64,000 bases of DNA. It comes from Breviolum minutum Mf 1.05b.01. Its lineage: Eukaryota > Sar > Dinophyceae > Suessiales > Symbiodiniaceae. Below the pieces are notes generated by a model, which was not told where the DNA came from, did no database searches, and was given only the letters and a program-made list of their open reading frames with translations. Location of the stretch: positions 146,198 through 210,197 of the forward strand of contig DF239412.1 in assembly GCA_000507305.1 (NCBI GenBank), read 5' to 3'. This document shows positions 55,056 through 64,000 of the stretch, in pieces; the first letter of the stretch is position 1; the number at the start of each line of letters is the position of its first letter. A program made the position numbers and the translations under genes.

Positions 55056-55376
55056 ATATTTGGAGGTTTTCTCACATGGTGGTACCCAACAACCATGCAG
55101 GTTTCCTACTAAAAATCATCATTTTGGGGTGTGAAATGGGGGTACCCACCATTTAAGGAAACCCCCATTTGTAGCCTGCTTAAGGTATCTTCTCTCTCAT
55201 GATTGTCGGGGCGGCTGCTAACTATATACGGGTTGCGCATACGATTTTGCAACCTCTCATTGGTGATGTGCTAAGTAAATACACTTCAAGGCCTTCATCT
55301 TGGGCCTTTCTGTTCAAGTTGGCTGCCCTTTCAATTTGCCCAAACATGCTCAAATATGCTCAAATAGTTCCCTATG

Positions 55377-55479
55377 CACCCCTGAAGATTAACATGGAAC
55401 ATAGTCATGGAGGTTTGGAAGATCATTTTCCTTTCTAAATGGGTGATTTGTAGGTTCCATGTTAATCTTCCAGGGTGTA
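55377..55479. mobile_element. family-D element (complete)
   Basis: TGAAGATTAACATGGAAC and GTTCCATGTTAATCTTCC are inverted, followed by AGGGTGTA. It is nearly identical in its centre to 30109-30203. Confidence 0.8.
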
Positions 55480-55489
55480 GTTCCCTGCA

Positions 55490-55585
55490 CCTGCATTTCG
55501 TCGCAATGACACGCCACGTTCTTTCTCTCGCGCCTGAGTGACGACAGGCTTTAGGCCAATCGGCGGGGTGGCGGCTTTGGCAAAG
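55490..55585 (-). CDS. unidentified exon
   Basis: The minus strand reads PPIGLKPVVTQAREKERGVS then LRRNAGAG and runs into the family-D element. It may be an exon of the IQ gene or the 3' end of another gene. Confidence 0.35.
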
Positions 55586-55716
55586 CCACATGTTGCCAGC
55601 CAACAGCAATGGAACGAACAAGGACCAAGGATGCGAATGCATGCTGACCTTCCTGCATCATCACCATCATACAGTCAATAGACACCAAATTCAATAGAAT
55701 ATCCACCCAAAATATT

Positions 55717-56515
55717 TCTGCAAAGTCAGTCAGGCCTCCAGGAAAGCATGTTGTTTCAAACGTTCGATCTGCTGTTGTTTTGCTGAAAAAGCCTCTTTAG
55801 CTTCCTTCGCCTTGACGGGCCATGCAACGTAGCACTACGGTCATGGAGATGTTCATGAAATCAGAACTGGCCTGTTCTTCCAAGCGACGCTTCAATTTCA
55901 CTTGAAGCCTCAACACATCTCCCCCATCGGAAGCGATCCAAAACAATGAGACAAACACCAAGTTACAGCAGCACCGTAACATCTCAAAAAAAAGACAGTT
56001 GGTTGAAACCACCTTGTTTTCATCATGTGCAGATATGTTTCCATTATTTGGTCCTGTTTTTTTTTTGTCCTTCCAAATGTCTTCCTGGACAAACATGTCT
56101 TCGCCATTTCAAGGCTCTGGCTCCAACTGTTTCAACTCCAACTGCCTCACTTGAAGCTGTACCGCCTGACCGAGGGGTCTTTGGAGTCCCCACAAGAAAC
56201 GTCGGGCGTTTTCGTCGTGACCGTTGCACCGTTGCCTCCTGTGCCCGCCGTGGTGCATTCCCATTTTGCCTCAAGTTCTTTTTTTCCGAACAGAGATCTA
56301 GGTGAAGTTGGATTTTTCGACGTTAAAGGAACGAATTCCATTGGATGCAAATGGTTGAGAACATGTTGACTGTAAAATAAAAGCTGCCTGTCATTTCCAC
56401 TCTTCCCATTGGGCTTTGAAGTGCTCCTCAAGACAGGCGATAGGACATCGAACCATTTTTGTTGGATCACCACTACGAATTTTGCAAGAAGCGAAACAGG
56501 CTAACATTCCTCCAT
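55717..56515 (-). CDS. Cys-rich plus coiled-coil protein
   Basis: The minus-strand exon 56515-56395 reads CPENGGMLACFASCKIRSGD then KMVRCPIACLEEHFKAQW, with seven Cys/His residues spaced like a small zinc-binding module, though no named finger fits. Exon 56280-56110 is basic (QRSRRKRPTFLVGTPKTPRS). Exon 55925-55835 is a charged helix (LRLQVKLKRRLEEQASSD). The terminal exon 55818-55717 (KAKEAKEAFSAKQQQIERLK, then HAFLEA and a stop) is a coiled coil. The stop and the helix pattern make this a likely true 3' end. Function is unknown. Confidence 0.5.
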
Positions 56516-56519
56516 TCTC

Positions 56520-57150
56520 GGGGCAACATCAAACACAGTTGTTGGTGTACGTCCATATCGTTGAAACTCCGAATTGCTTTTAGCACATTTCATCTCTCAT
56601 TTAAAAAAACTGGTATATAAAAATATCGTAAGTGGTGTCCTTGAATTGCGTGGTTCATCTCTCAAACCTGGCAGCTACGGGGGAAGGATACAATTCATCC
56701 AACCAAACCAGCGGGAAAATGCGCCATGAAACCCCAAGGCGCCGCCTGCCCGAAAGGAGTCGTGTACCGACCAGAATGATGTTTGACCAGGCACTGGTAG
56801 ATTGAGATCTTCCTGATAGTTTAGATGGCTAAAACATCGGCAATACATCTCAAAATGATGGATAACAATGCGGCACATTCCATGACAATGCGGCACATCC
56901 ATTGAAAACAAGGTTGGACACGACAAAAACGGTATGGCAGTTCCTGCCATGGTGACACTATATCCACCAAGCATCGGCCATCAAAATATTTGAGTTTGGC
57001 ACCTTTACTCGCCATGAAGTTATGAAGTTTCAGGGTGTAAAAATATCTGCGAACATGTGATTCGTGCAATCAACTCACATTTTTTGCAAATATTTCCATT
57101 TGTAAAAGGTACATGTCATGAAATTGAAAAAGGCTGGTGCAGTTTTCCAA
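56520..57150. other. no supported gene
   Basis: The minus frame 56974-56675 is open but not protein-like. A short tandem of GCGGCACATTCCATGACAAT-like units lies near 56868-56900. Confidence 0.35.
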
Positions 57151-57157
57151 ACATGTT

Positions 57158-57897
57158 TTACTCCTTATTCCAAGCCTTTGCTGCATGTGTTGGGTGTCTT
57201 TTACCGCATCTCATGGTTAAACCCATGAAGGCCCCATGCCTTGGGCCACTGGGAAGCGCAAAAAAACTGGTGGGCATTTTGTGGGCCCAAAACGTCACCA
57301 ACTCAGGCAACCAACCCCGACCTTCAAAGACATCAACCTTTACTGTATAGGCTCCCAACAATGGCCCCCGACCTTCAAGCAAGTCTCGCACCTTTGCCAG
57401 CAAACGAACTCAAGGTTTGAAGGCTAAGGCATCCACTTTTTACCGTTGGGGATTCAGAACATGATGCTTAAGAAATGCCTGTATACACACACACCCTCCA
57501 GCTGATCGCATCCCGGCGGCATCGACCACTCCAATTGCATCACTTTCAGGCAACACCTTGCTGTTGAATCGATGCGAAATAACACCAAAAGAGTGCACAA
57601 TCAAAACAACTTCACTCATGCAAGCAAGGGGCCGTGATGCGAGCCATCCAAAAAGTGATTCAGCCAAAAATGTTAAACGTTGCACATGGAGGACGGTCAT
57701 CATGCCCATGTTCCCACATTGATATGAATCATGTTCTGGTTTGTGTTTGCAGTCTGGTAATCATTTGGTTGCTGTTTGTCCCCGTGGTGTGGTTTGAACC
57801 GTAATGGTCTGCGAACAGCCCTTTTCGTCCATGAAACCGCAATCATCACAATCATGGTCAAGTGCGACTTTACCCGAGGACGGGCGAACTCACCCAT
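57158..57897 (-). CDS. unidentified exons
   Basis: Three adjoining minus-strand segments are open with moderate protein character: 57897-57735 (RPRVKSHLTMIVMIAVSWTK), 57690-57440 (PLACMSEVVLIVHSFGVISH) and 57403-57180 (GRGPLLGAYTVKVDVFEGRG). GAGGGTCGGGG occurs twice within the last one. No family is recognised, and this may be decayed sequence. Confidence 0.3.
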
Positions 57898-57899
57898 GA

Positions 57900-59190
57900 A
57901 ATTTAATTCTGCAAAAACAAATCAACAATAAACTCACAAAGTAACGTCGACTCGCCTCCCCTTCAATTATGGAAAAATAAAAATTGGCACCGACTGGTTC
58001 GACGGCATGGCCTACCGCGATCTATCGTAACAGATTTCCAACACCCGTGTGTGCCCTTTATAACAAAGCATTGGCCATTTCCAAGTGAATTGCCAATAAC
58101 ACCATGGCAGCGTGTGGCTCTGTAGCATGTTAACTTTCACGGGTGTATCCAACACTACGCGACGTAAATTACGAATCACTACCACACGCCAGGCCTTACA
58201 TACCCTGGACACTTTACACCAACAAACGTTTAAATTTTCAAAAAAAAAAATCTAACCTTGGCACGACACAATTGCATGTTGACCGCAAAAATTGGGAATG
58301 GATGAGAAAGTTGTACGCTCAGAATTTGTCCATGGTGGATACCATTTAAATCAAAAAATGGAGAACATAAGCTGCAACATGAACCGTTTTATTTTTTCCA
58401 ACGACTCGACCAACTGATGGGAATGCCGAATGTGTTGGAATGCTTTGATATGAAAATGTTTGGTTTACCCAAATTTTCGATTTTATATTAATTTTTGCTG
58501 GAGGATATTGCCATGATGTTCGAATGGTTTAATTTAATTTGGTTTGTGCATAGGGCTTTGCGAGGTGATGGTGGTGCACACCCATTGTGTGACAACCTCA
58601 TAATCTTTTATGGTTCATTTTTTGCAAATGCTCAAAGCCGTGCAGTTGCCTGAAATATTAAAATCAAGTACGTAAATGTAAATATTACAAAATGAAGCAT
58701 GAACCTGCACAGTTTTTGCAAGTACCCAGCCCATGTCATGCAGTATCACCCTTCACTGGGTTGTGTCGGAATAATTTTGATGTCAAATTGTTTGGTTGCG
58801 ACAAGCTCTTCCCCATTTTTTTTTCGCGAACCCTTACCGGGACACGCACAAACGGTTAGGATTTTGGTGCTGTTCACTGCAGAATGTTTTGCGGTGCCAA
58901 TTGCAACGGGGAACGGAGGGGTGTTGTTGCAATGGACAAAATTTCGCACCTAACACTAACATATGATTCGAACTGCGAATCCCCCAAATTCCAAAAAAAT
59001 ACAAACAATTTGCTAGTCAGAGATTCCAATAAACATAGCACAAGCCAATGCCCGGGTCTTCATGAGACTGGTTGCTTTTAAGGCCAAAAAAATGCCCACG
59101 AACATGCAATAACGTATGTTCACAAATAATTTTGTCAAATGTTCGTCCTCTACAAATTGACGTCGCAAATTTTGCCCTACGATTCTTGAA
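57900..59190. other. AT-rich stretch with a family-D-like repeat
   Basis: A family-D-like inverted element spans 58040-58147 (ends ACACCCGTGT... and CACGGGTGTA). No exon is supported elsewhere, although VCKAWRVVVIRNLRRVVLD (minus, 58205-58145) is open. Confidence 0.35.
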
Positions 59191-59197
59191 AACCCGG

Positions 59198-59446
59198 TCA
59201 GTGGTGAATGAACCGGGGCAGCCCCTCAAATACATGTTCTGAAGCCCGGTAGTTCACAAAGGACCCCCCCACCAAAAATGGTAGCGCAATTTTCAGCGAA
59301 GATTGCCGGGCGTGGGTGACGCTCGAGGGCTCCCCCGTTGCCAGCGTGTAGGGCGGCCACGCAAAAGGCATTTCCGCTTCCGATAAAAATCGGCGTACCT
59401 GCTCATTCTGGAACCATCGGCTGCAAATAACTTCGGGCCTTCTCAA
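59198..59446 (-). CDS. unidentified ORF near retroelement remains
   Basis: The minus strand is open for 82 residues, with RWFQNEQVRRFLSEAEMPFA. It may be an exon or part of a decayed retroelement; no motif distinguishes them. Confidence 0.3.
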   Translation of the reverse strand: MRRPEVICSRWFQNEQVRRFLSEAEMPFAWPPYTLATGEPSSVTHARQSSLKIALPFLVGGSFVNYRASEHVFEGLPRFIHH

Positions 59447-59550
59447 GGGTGTGGATGCAACCGCTATTTGTTGTCCGCAACTTCACTTTCACTTTCGCCC
59501 GTCCGAGTCAGAGACTACGGTCCTGTAAAGGACACGGGGGTGACACAACT

Positions 59551-59907
59551 CTACAAACCAAAGTGGGCTCGGCAGAACTGTACATAAGATCTCTCAGAGG
59601 TGAACCACGAGGAAGCTTCACGTGCAGCATGCCACCAGTTGTCATTGTGGAAGAACTCTGAGGAAAAATTTGTCAAAATGTCATCCCAACGTGTTGATGG
59701 ACGGCCGCGTTTCCTGTGAGGTTTACAAGCAAAGTTCGACTCCCAATTCGTCAAGAGATTCCAGGAAACAGATTTAGCCGGCCATCCTTCAGGTGAGCGT
59801 GCAATCCGATGTGCAAGTCGAAACTTCGATCGGAAGAGTCTGTCTTCCCAACCCTCCATTGGGAATAAAGTTTTCGCAATCGCCAACTTGTGATTCATTT
59901 GCACCAT
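59551..59907 (-). pseudogene. non-LTR retrotransposon C-terminal fragment
   Basis: The reading NHKLAIAKTLFPMEGWEDRL, then KRGRPSTRWDDIL and NWWHAAREASSWF, matches the C-terminal region found after the reverse transcriptase in many LINE-type elements: a basic GRPxxRWxDxL motif followed by a Trp-spaced segment. The RT domain itself is absent, so this is a 5'-truncated relic. Confidence 0.65.
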
Positions 59908-60289
59908 AATGTCCCGCCAGCTCAGGTCATCATGAGTTCGAACCCACCCAACTATTGTCCGCAGCTGAAAAAAAAAAACAATGTTAAGGCTGAGAAACCT
60001 ATCCTTTTTTGTTGGTTTATCGTTTGTTGTGTGGTTGCATCAAAAAAATTGCCTACCATAGCGAATCCGAATTTATTTTTTACCTACTCTTCATCCACTT
60101 CTTGTTATCCAGCCCTCCGTAAGTCGAAGAAACACTTGCAACGAATGTTCGGAACCTTTGATGTCCGGTGGGCGCGTGAGATTGCAGCATCACCTTCGAA
60201 CACGAGGCACGGTCAAACGCGTGTGGTCTGGATAGGTAACCTCGAAAATGTGGACTCCAAACGTCCGGCAACCCGCCGATTTCAAACCC

Positions 60290-60520
60290 ATTAAATCCGA
60301 ACGGAATAGGCACGGCACACAAGACAAAAACAAAAAAAATCTTCCCCGGGCAGCCAAAAAATGCAAAACGAGATGCCCTGCGCACTTTGCAAGCCGAAAC
60401 TGTGATCGGACCAATCCATAACCGTGTTCGATGCGGAGACAAAATTTGTTGCCGCCAACAACTGGTTCACAGGCACCATGATGTTTTCCCGCTTATTAAG
60501 GTCAGGACTTCGGACACTTT
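60290..60520 (-). pseudogene. decayed LINE fragment
   Basis: The minus strand, in two frames, reads ENIMVPVNQLLAATNF and GLVRSQFRLAKCAGHLVLHF. These parallel DIMVQMNHKLAIAKTLF and DRLFRSKFRLAHRIARSPEG of the fragment at 59.6-59.9 kb. The frame is broken. Confidence 0.45.
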
Positions 60521-61079
60521 TGCCCCAAAAACGCGGAATAAAATTGTTCGACGGAAAATGTCGACATGCAAGTAAACGTGCATGAATCATCATTTTTTGC
60601 GTGTTCACTTTTTTTCTTGCCTTTGCGGGAACAAACCCGTGCAAAGATGGAAAATGAAATGTCCACCTGTTTTTGCCATGCCTAGCCGTCCCAGGCTCAA
60701 AATTTCAATGTTTTCCATCTGTCGGTTGTTGGATCTGCTGGTTCCTAATTCATTGTTTTGGTGCATCACACCGCGCCATTCACACACATGACGTCGCCAA
60801 ATTCGACGCGGAACACAGTCGACGGATGCGCGTGGCTGCGGTTGTATGCGCCCTTTAAAAAAAATTGGGGAGTGGCAGGTTGCAGCCCAGGACAAAGCTC
60901 TCTGGCCGCGGTACCTGCCGGATTTTGTCACATTTCGTTTTTGCATATGTAATATATTTGTTAGGTCTCACCCCCTGTGCCCTAAATGGGCTGCCGCACT
61001 GTGGCATACACGAGCAAGATCAAAGTCAAAGTGTATGCACCCTTGCAAACACCTATTAATTTCCCCTTTTTCTTGGTTA

Positions 61080-62231
61080 TCACCAATTGCGTTTACATCC
61101 TTGGAACGAATAGGTGGAACATCAAGTATGTTCAACATCACTGGCGGCGTGCGACAAGGATGTGTTTTGAGCCCTCGCCTCTTTTGCGCCGTGATACAGT
61201 TTGCTATGCGGAAATGGAGATTGAGAGTTGGTGACCTTGGCTTTGATTTGTCGGATGGGATGCCGCATCTCATCGATTTACGACTTGCAAATGACATCTT
61301 NAGCCCTCGCCTCTTTTGCGCCGTGATACAGTTTGCTATGCGGAAATGGAGATTGAGAGTTGGTGACCTTGGCTTTGATTTGTCGGATGGGATGCCGCAT
61401 CTCATCGATTTACGACTTGCAAATGACATCTTACTTTTTGCACGGTCGGCTTTGGAAATGGGAAAATTGTTGGATGGCTTGGTGGCCGAACTGTCTGAGG
61501 TAGGTCTTCTGTTGAACGCTGATAAAACGGTGGTTTTGACAAGTCAAAGTCAACTGCCTTCGACAATCACGACTGGGCATTGGATCACATTGAAGGTCCT
61601 GCCAGGCAACGTCGCACAGAAATGGTTGGGTTGCATGTTAACTGCATATGGATCAGAACAGAAAAGCTTGGATTTGCAATGCCATCTTCAGCACGCTGAT
61701 ACCAACAAATGGATTCTAGAGGACCGGAAGGTTCCTATTTCTCAGCGTCTCCGCTATTTTGATTCTGTTGTTTCATCGGCTGCTTGCTTTGCAGGTGGGC
61801 ATCGTACCATGTACCAGGAACACCTACAAACCTTGGACATTCATTTTCGAAAATTCTGCCGATCCATTGTGGGCCCTCCGCCGTACATTCACTGGACACT
61901 CGCATGGCATAAAATTTTGCACACTTGGAATGAACGAGCAGCACATTTTGTTCGCGTCGCGAAGATTGAGAGCTGGTCGCGAATGTGTTGTGGTTCGTAT
62001 TGGAAATTGGCATCTCATGTTGTTCAACGTCCCACTCACCACTGGATACGAAGAGTTTTGCATTGGCAACCCGTGGGGCAAAAACGACTCGGACGTCCAA
62101 AACTGTGCTGGGAGAGCAAATTGGAGATGTACTGTCGTTACCAAGGATTGGTTCATTGGGAGGTGGCAGCACAAAACTGTGAACTTTGGAAGCAACATTT
62201 GAATACGTTTTTAGATTTTTGCTGCCAATGA
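61080..62231 (+). pseudogene. LINE-type reverse transcriptase and C-terminal region, damaged
   Basis: The plus strand encodes RT motifs: GGVRQGCVLSPRLFCAVIQF (palm/fingers), LIDLRLANDILLFARS (the catalytic box, with AND where A-D-D is expected), LLLNADKTVVLT, then QKWLGCML. The downstream region reads FAGGHRTMYQEHLQTLDIHF, the Cys/Trp-rich segment and KRLGRPKLCWESKLEMY, ending with a stop at 62229-62231. A 131-bp segment is present twice (61170-61300 and 61302-61432) around a single N, so the frame as given repeats the RT motifs. No N-terminal endonuclease was seen. Probably 5'-truncated and inactive. Confidence 0.75.
61170..61432. repeat. exact 131-bp duplication around an N
   Basis: Positions 61170-61300 and 61302-61432 are identical, with one N at 61301. 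This looks like a scaffold join whose overlap was not merged. Confidence 0.9.
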
Positions 62232-62282
62232 GCATGCAACGTATGTAAAGTGTAGCGCCGGCTCGCCGTAAGGCAACCAGGC

Positions 62283-62306
62283 CTGACTGACTGACTGACT
62301 GACTTT
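62283..62306 (+). repeat. GACT tandem repeat at LINE 3' end
   Basis: Five to six CTGA/GACT units about 50 bp after the RT stop. Short tandem tails are typical of LINE 3' ends that lack poly-A. Confidence 0.7.
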
Positions 62307-62439
62307 GCCAAGTATGTGGCGTGCCTCCCTTCACACACATGGGTTACACGTGTATTAACTTGGACTTCGCCCCGCCAGCCCGAACGCCAAACAGCGTCCT
62401 CCAAACAGTTAGGATCAAAACTTCATTTAATGTCAGTGT

Positions 62440-63150
62440 CGACTCAAAAACTTGTGGGGATTGGGTGGGCGGTGCTGAAGACCAACAATGGTGGGAATCT
62501 CTTGATTTTGTTTTTGTCTATGTTTTTTCCTCGTTTTCGTTTTTTCCCCGCAAGATTCACTACAGTAGGACTGTTGTACTGGTCGGTTTCCAGGCTGCTT
62601 CGGCTCCGTAGGACCGATTGGTGGCGTGGAGAGGTGCCTCGGAGCACCTGGCCGGGGGAGGGTTCGTTTCCTTCCACGTTCCTGTGGTTGGAACAATCTT
62701 GGGCGAGCAAGCTGGCCGCGAAGGCGTGCATGGCGGCCGGCATGGCTGAGCAAAGCGGTTCCTCGGGAGATGAGGGCTGCTGCTAGTGATGTTTGCAATA
62801 GTGGTGGTGGTTGGGCCAGACGTGTGACAAACGTAGATGTTTTTTGACTCCATCGGCCCCCCGGTTTCAGTTCGGAGCACCACGGGTCGGCAGCGACGGC
62901 TCCCGATGAGTTCCGGGCAGGTCCGTTCCTTCCTCCTCCTTGCGTCCTGCAACGCTGCCCCGTGCAAATCGCCCGGCGCGCCTGCGTGGTTGCCCGTCTC
63001 GTGTCAGAGCTGAAACCAGGGCGGTGTTCTTTGCTAGCGGCGTGCCACCCCATAAGGTGAGGCCGTTCACGAGCACCTCCATGCGGCGGTCATCGGGACG
63101 GGTGGAATGTTCGATGTTGAGGTCGGTCAGTGGTGTGTTGGTGCTCACTC
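62440..63150 (-). pseudogene. non-LTR retrotransposon RT C-terminal fragment, frameshifted
   Basis: The minus strand reads DLNIEHSTRPDDRRMEVLVN and GLTLWGGTPLAKNTALVSAL. After a frame change it reads PELIGSRRCRPVVLRTETGG, then TSLAAALISRGTALLSHAGR. This order (D-x-N-x-x-x-x-D-x-R-x-x-EV-x-x-x-GL-x-LW-x-G, then R-CR-x-VVL-x-E-x-GGR-W) is the post-RT region of a LINE group abundant in dinoflagellate genomes. At least two frame shifts break it. Confidence 0.65.
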
Positions 63151-63393
63151 GGGCTCCGGCCTCCCGTCACATTCCGGCTGTAGCTCGTTTGTGGACGTTG
63201 CTGCATGTGATCATTGGGTGCTGTTCAAGGTAGATCTTCAGCTTTTCACGTTACGCAATGGATGATCGGCAAGCAAACATTTTCCAATTCGTACTTCGCA
63301 CACAAAAAACGTTTTAAGACATGCAATGGCTCAATGGGTCACTTTGCAGGCCTCACTGGGCAGCCTGTTTCCGGCACAGTGGAACAAATATAA

Positions 63394-63929
63394 TTATCCT
63401 TCAGCGCCTGCAAACACCGAGTCATTCAGGAAGCATGGAACACACCGTGATCCACAGCGGCCATCTCCGATCAAGATAAATTCAATCGGCCAAAATTTGC
63501 AAGGATGGTGTCCCAAGAATGTTTCGGGCGTCCAACCCGTCTGACCCACAAGGGTCCAAATGCAAAACCCGTGTGGGCCACCAATGGCCTGGTAGCAATG
63601 CAAAACCCAACTGCTTCTTGGACGCCCAAGCCGCCTCTGCGTGATGGGTTGCCAATGAAAATTGTATGTGTATCCAGTGATGAGCGGACGTTGGCAATGT
63701 GAGCTGCCAATTGGCCATACGAACCACAACAAATTCCGCACCAACTTTGATGTTGCTCGTTCATCCAAACGTCTAAATCTTCAGACAATTCAAGTCCCCA
63801 GGCCATGTGCAACAAAGACCCACGATGGATCGACATCCAAAAATGAAGGTCCAAGGTTCGTATGTCTTTGTGGTACATGCCACCATGCCCTCCTACAAAA
63901 CAGACAAGCGATGAAATAACAACACCCAC
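63394..63929 (-). pseudogene. LINE C-terminal fragment
   Basis: VVISSLVCFVGGHGGMYHKD then IRTLDLHF matches the plus-strand LINE at 61.77 kb (VSSAACFAGGHRTMYQEH, LQTLDIHF). Downstream it reads SYGQLAAHIANVRSSLDTH and RRVGRPKHSWDTILANFG. It belongs to the same family as the 61-62 kb element, in the opposite orientation, 5'-truncated. Confidence 0.65.
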
Positions 63930-64000
63930 AAAAATATGTAAACATTCCTTCTGAGAAGTATATTTATGTACATATATATGTGTGTATATGTTACCTATGT

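Noticed and set aside
58140-58210. VCKAWRVVVIRNLRRVVLD as an F-box end
   Set aside because: Only one helix resembles the F-box pattern; no leading LPxEL segment or following repeats were found.
1-64000. CRISPR arrays, bacterial operons, phage genes
   Set aside because: No spaced direct repeats of CRISPR type and no Shine-Dalgarno-ordered ORFs; exon-intron structure throughout indicates a eukaryote.

Overview
The window looks like nuclear DNA of a dinoflagellate, probably of the Symbiodinium/Polarella (Suessiales) type. The evidence is many short exons (60-300 bp) separated by short introns, long arrays of PPR-like repeats with the dinoflagellate 'ACxxxxxWxxAL' signature, non-LTR retrotransposon tails, abundant microsatellites, small inverted-repeat elements inside introns, and an almost purely unidirectional gene order. 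Species assignment is inference. No bacterial operons, tRNA, rRNA or CRISPR arrays were seen. Few ORFs start at ATG, so most genes had to be read as exon chains by eye; exon borders are approximate unless stated.

Layout. From about 0.9 to 56.5 kb nearly every convincing exon lies on the minus strand, so genes run right to left: a PPR protein (0.9-7.1 kb); a repeat-rich, gene-poor stretch (7.7-10.8 kb); unidentified exons (10.9-15.1 kb) leading into a p25-alpha/TPPP-like calcium-module protein (15.2-18.7 kb); a secreted Kelch-propeller protein (19.3-21.8 kb); an unidentified multi-exon gene (22.0-26.3 kb); a prolyl 4-hydroxylase-type 2OG-Fe(II) oxygenase (26.6-29.1 kb); more unidentified exons (29.2-32.9 kb); a PPR array fused to a catechol-O-methyltransferase domain (34.1-36.5 kb) that may continue into a second P4H-like exon (33.5 kb); unidentified exons (37.1-38.8 kb); another 2OG-Fe(II) oxygenase (39.9-41.0 kb) with a basic exon chain upstream (41.4-42.6 kb); a trinucleotide-repeat block with a 423-bp assembly gap (44.9-45.6 kb); a MORN-repeat protein (46.3-46.95 kb); Ser/Pro/Arg-rich and unidentified exons (47.5-50.4 kb); a coiled-coil/IQ-motif protein (52.9-55.1 kb); and a Cys-rich plus coiled-coil protein (55.7-56.5 kb). 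From about 59 to 64 kb the DNA is a graveyard of non-LTR retrotransposon pieces on both strands.

Five small repeat families are threaded through the cluster (A, TIR CTGTTGATGG with TA duplication; B, GGTGGTT...AACCACC; C, ACCCTCCCTGAAACTAACA; D, GGAAGATTAACATGGAAC; E, GGGTCTAAACTCC). Several copies fill, or nearly fill, introns of otherwise well-read genes, which suggests introner-like intron creation. The most notable genes are the PPR-COMT fusion and the concentration of 2OG-Fe(II) oxygenase modules. No shared pathway can be proven from the sequence: PPR proteins point to organelle RNA, and the p25-alpha, MORN and IQ proteins to cytoskeleton or flagellum.
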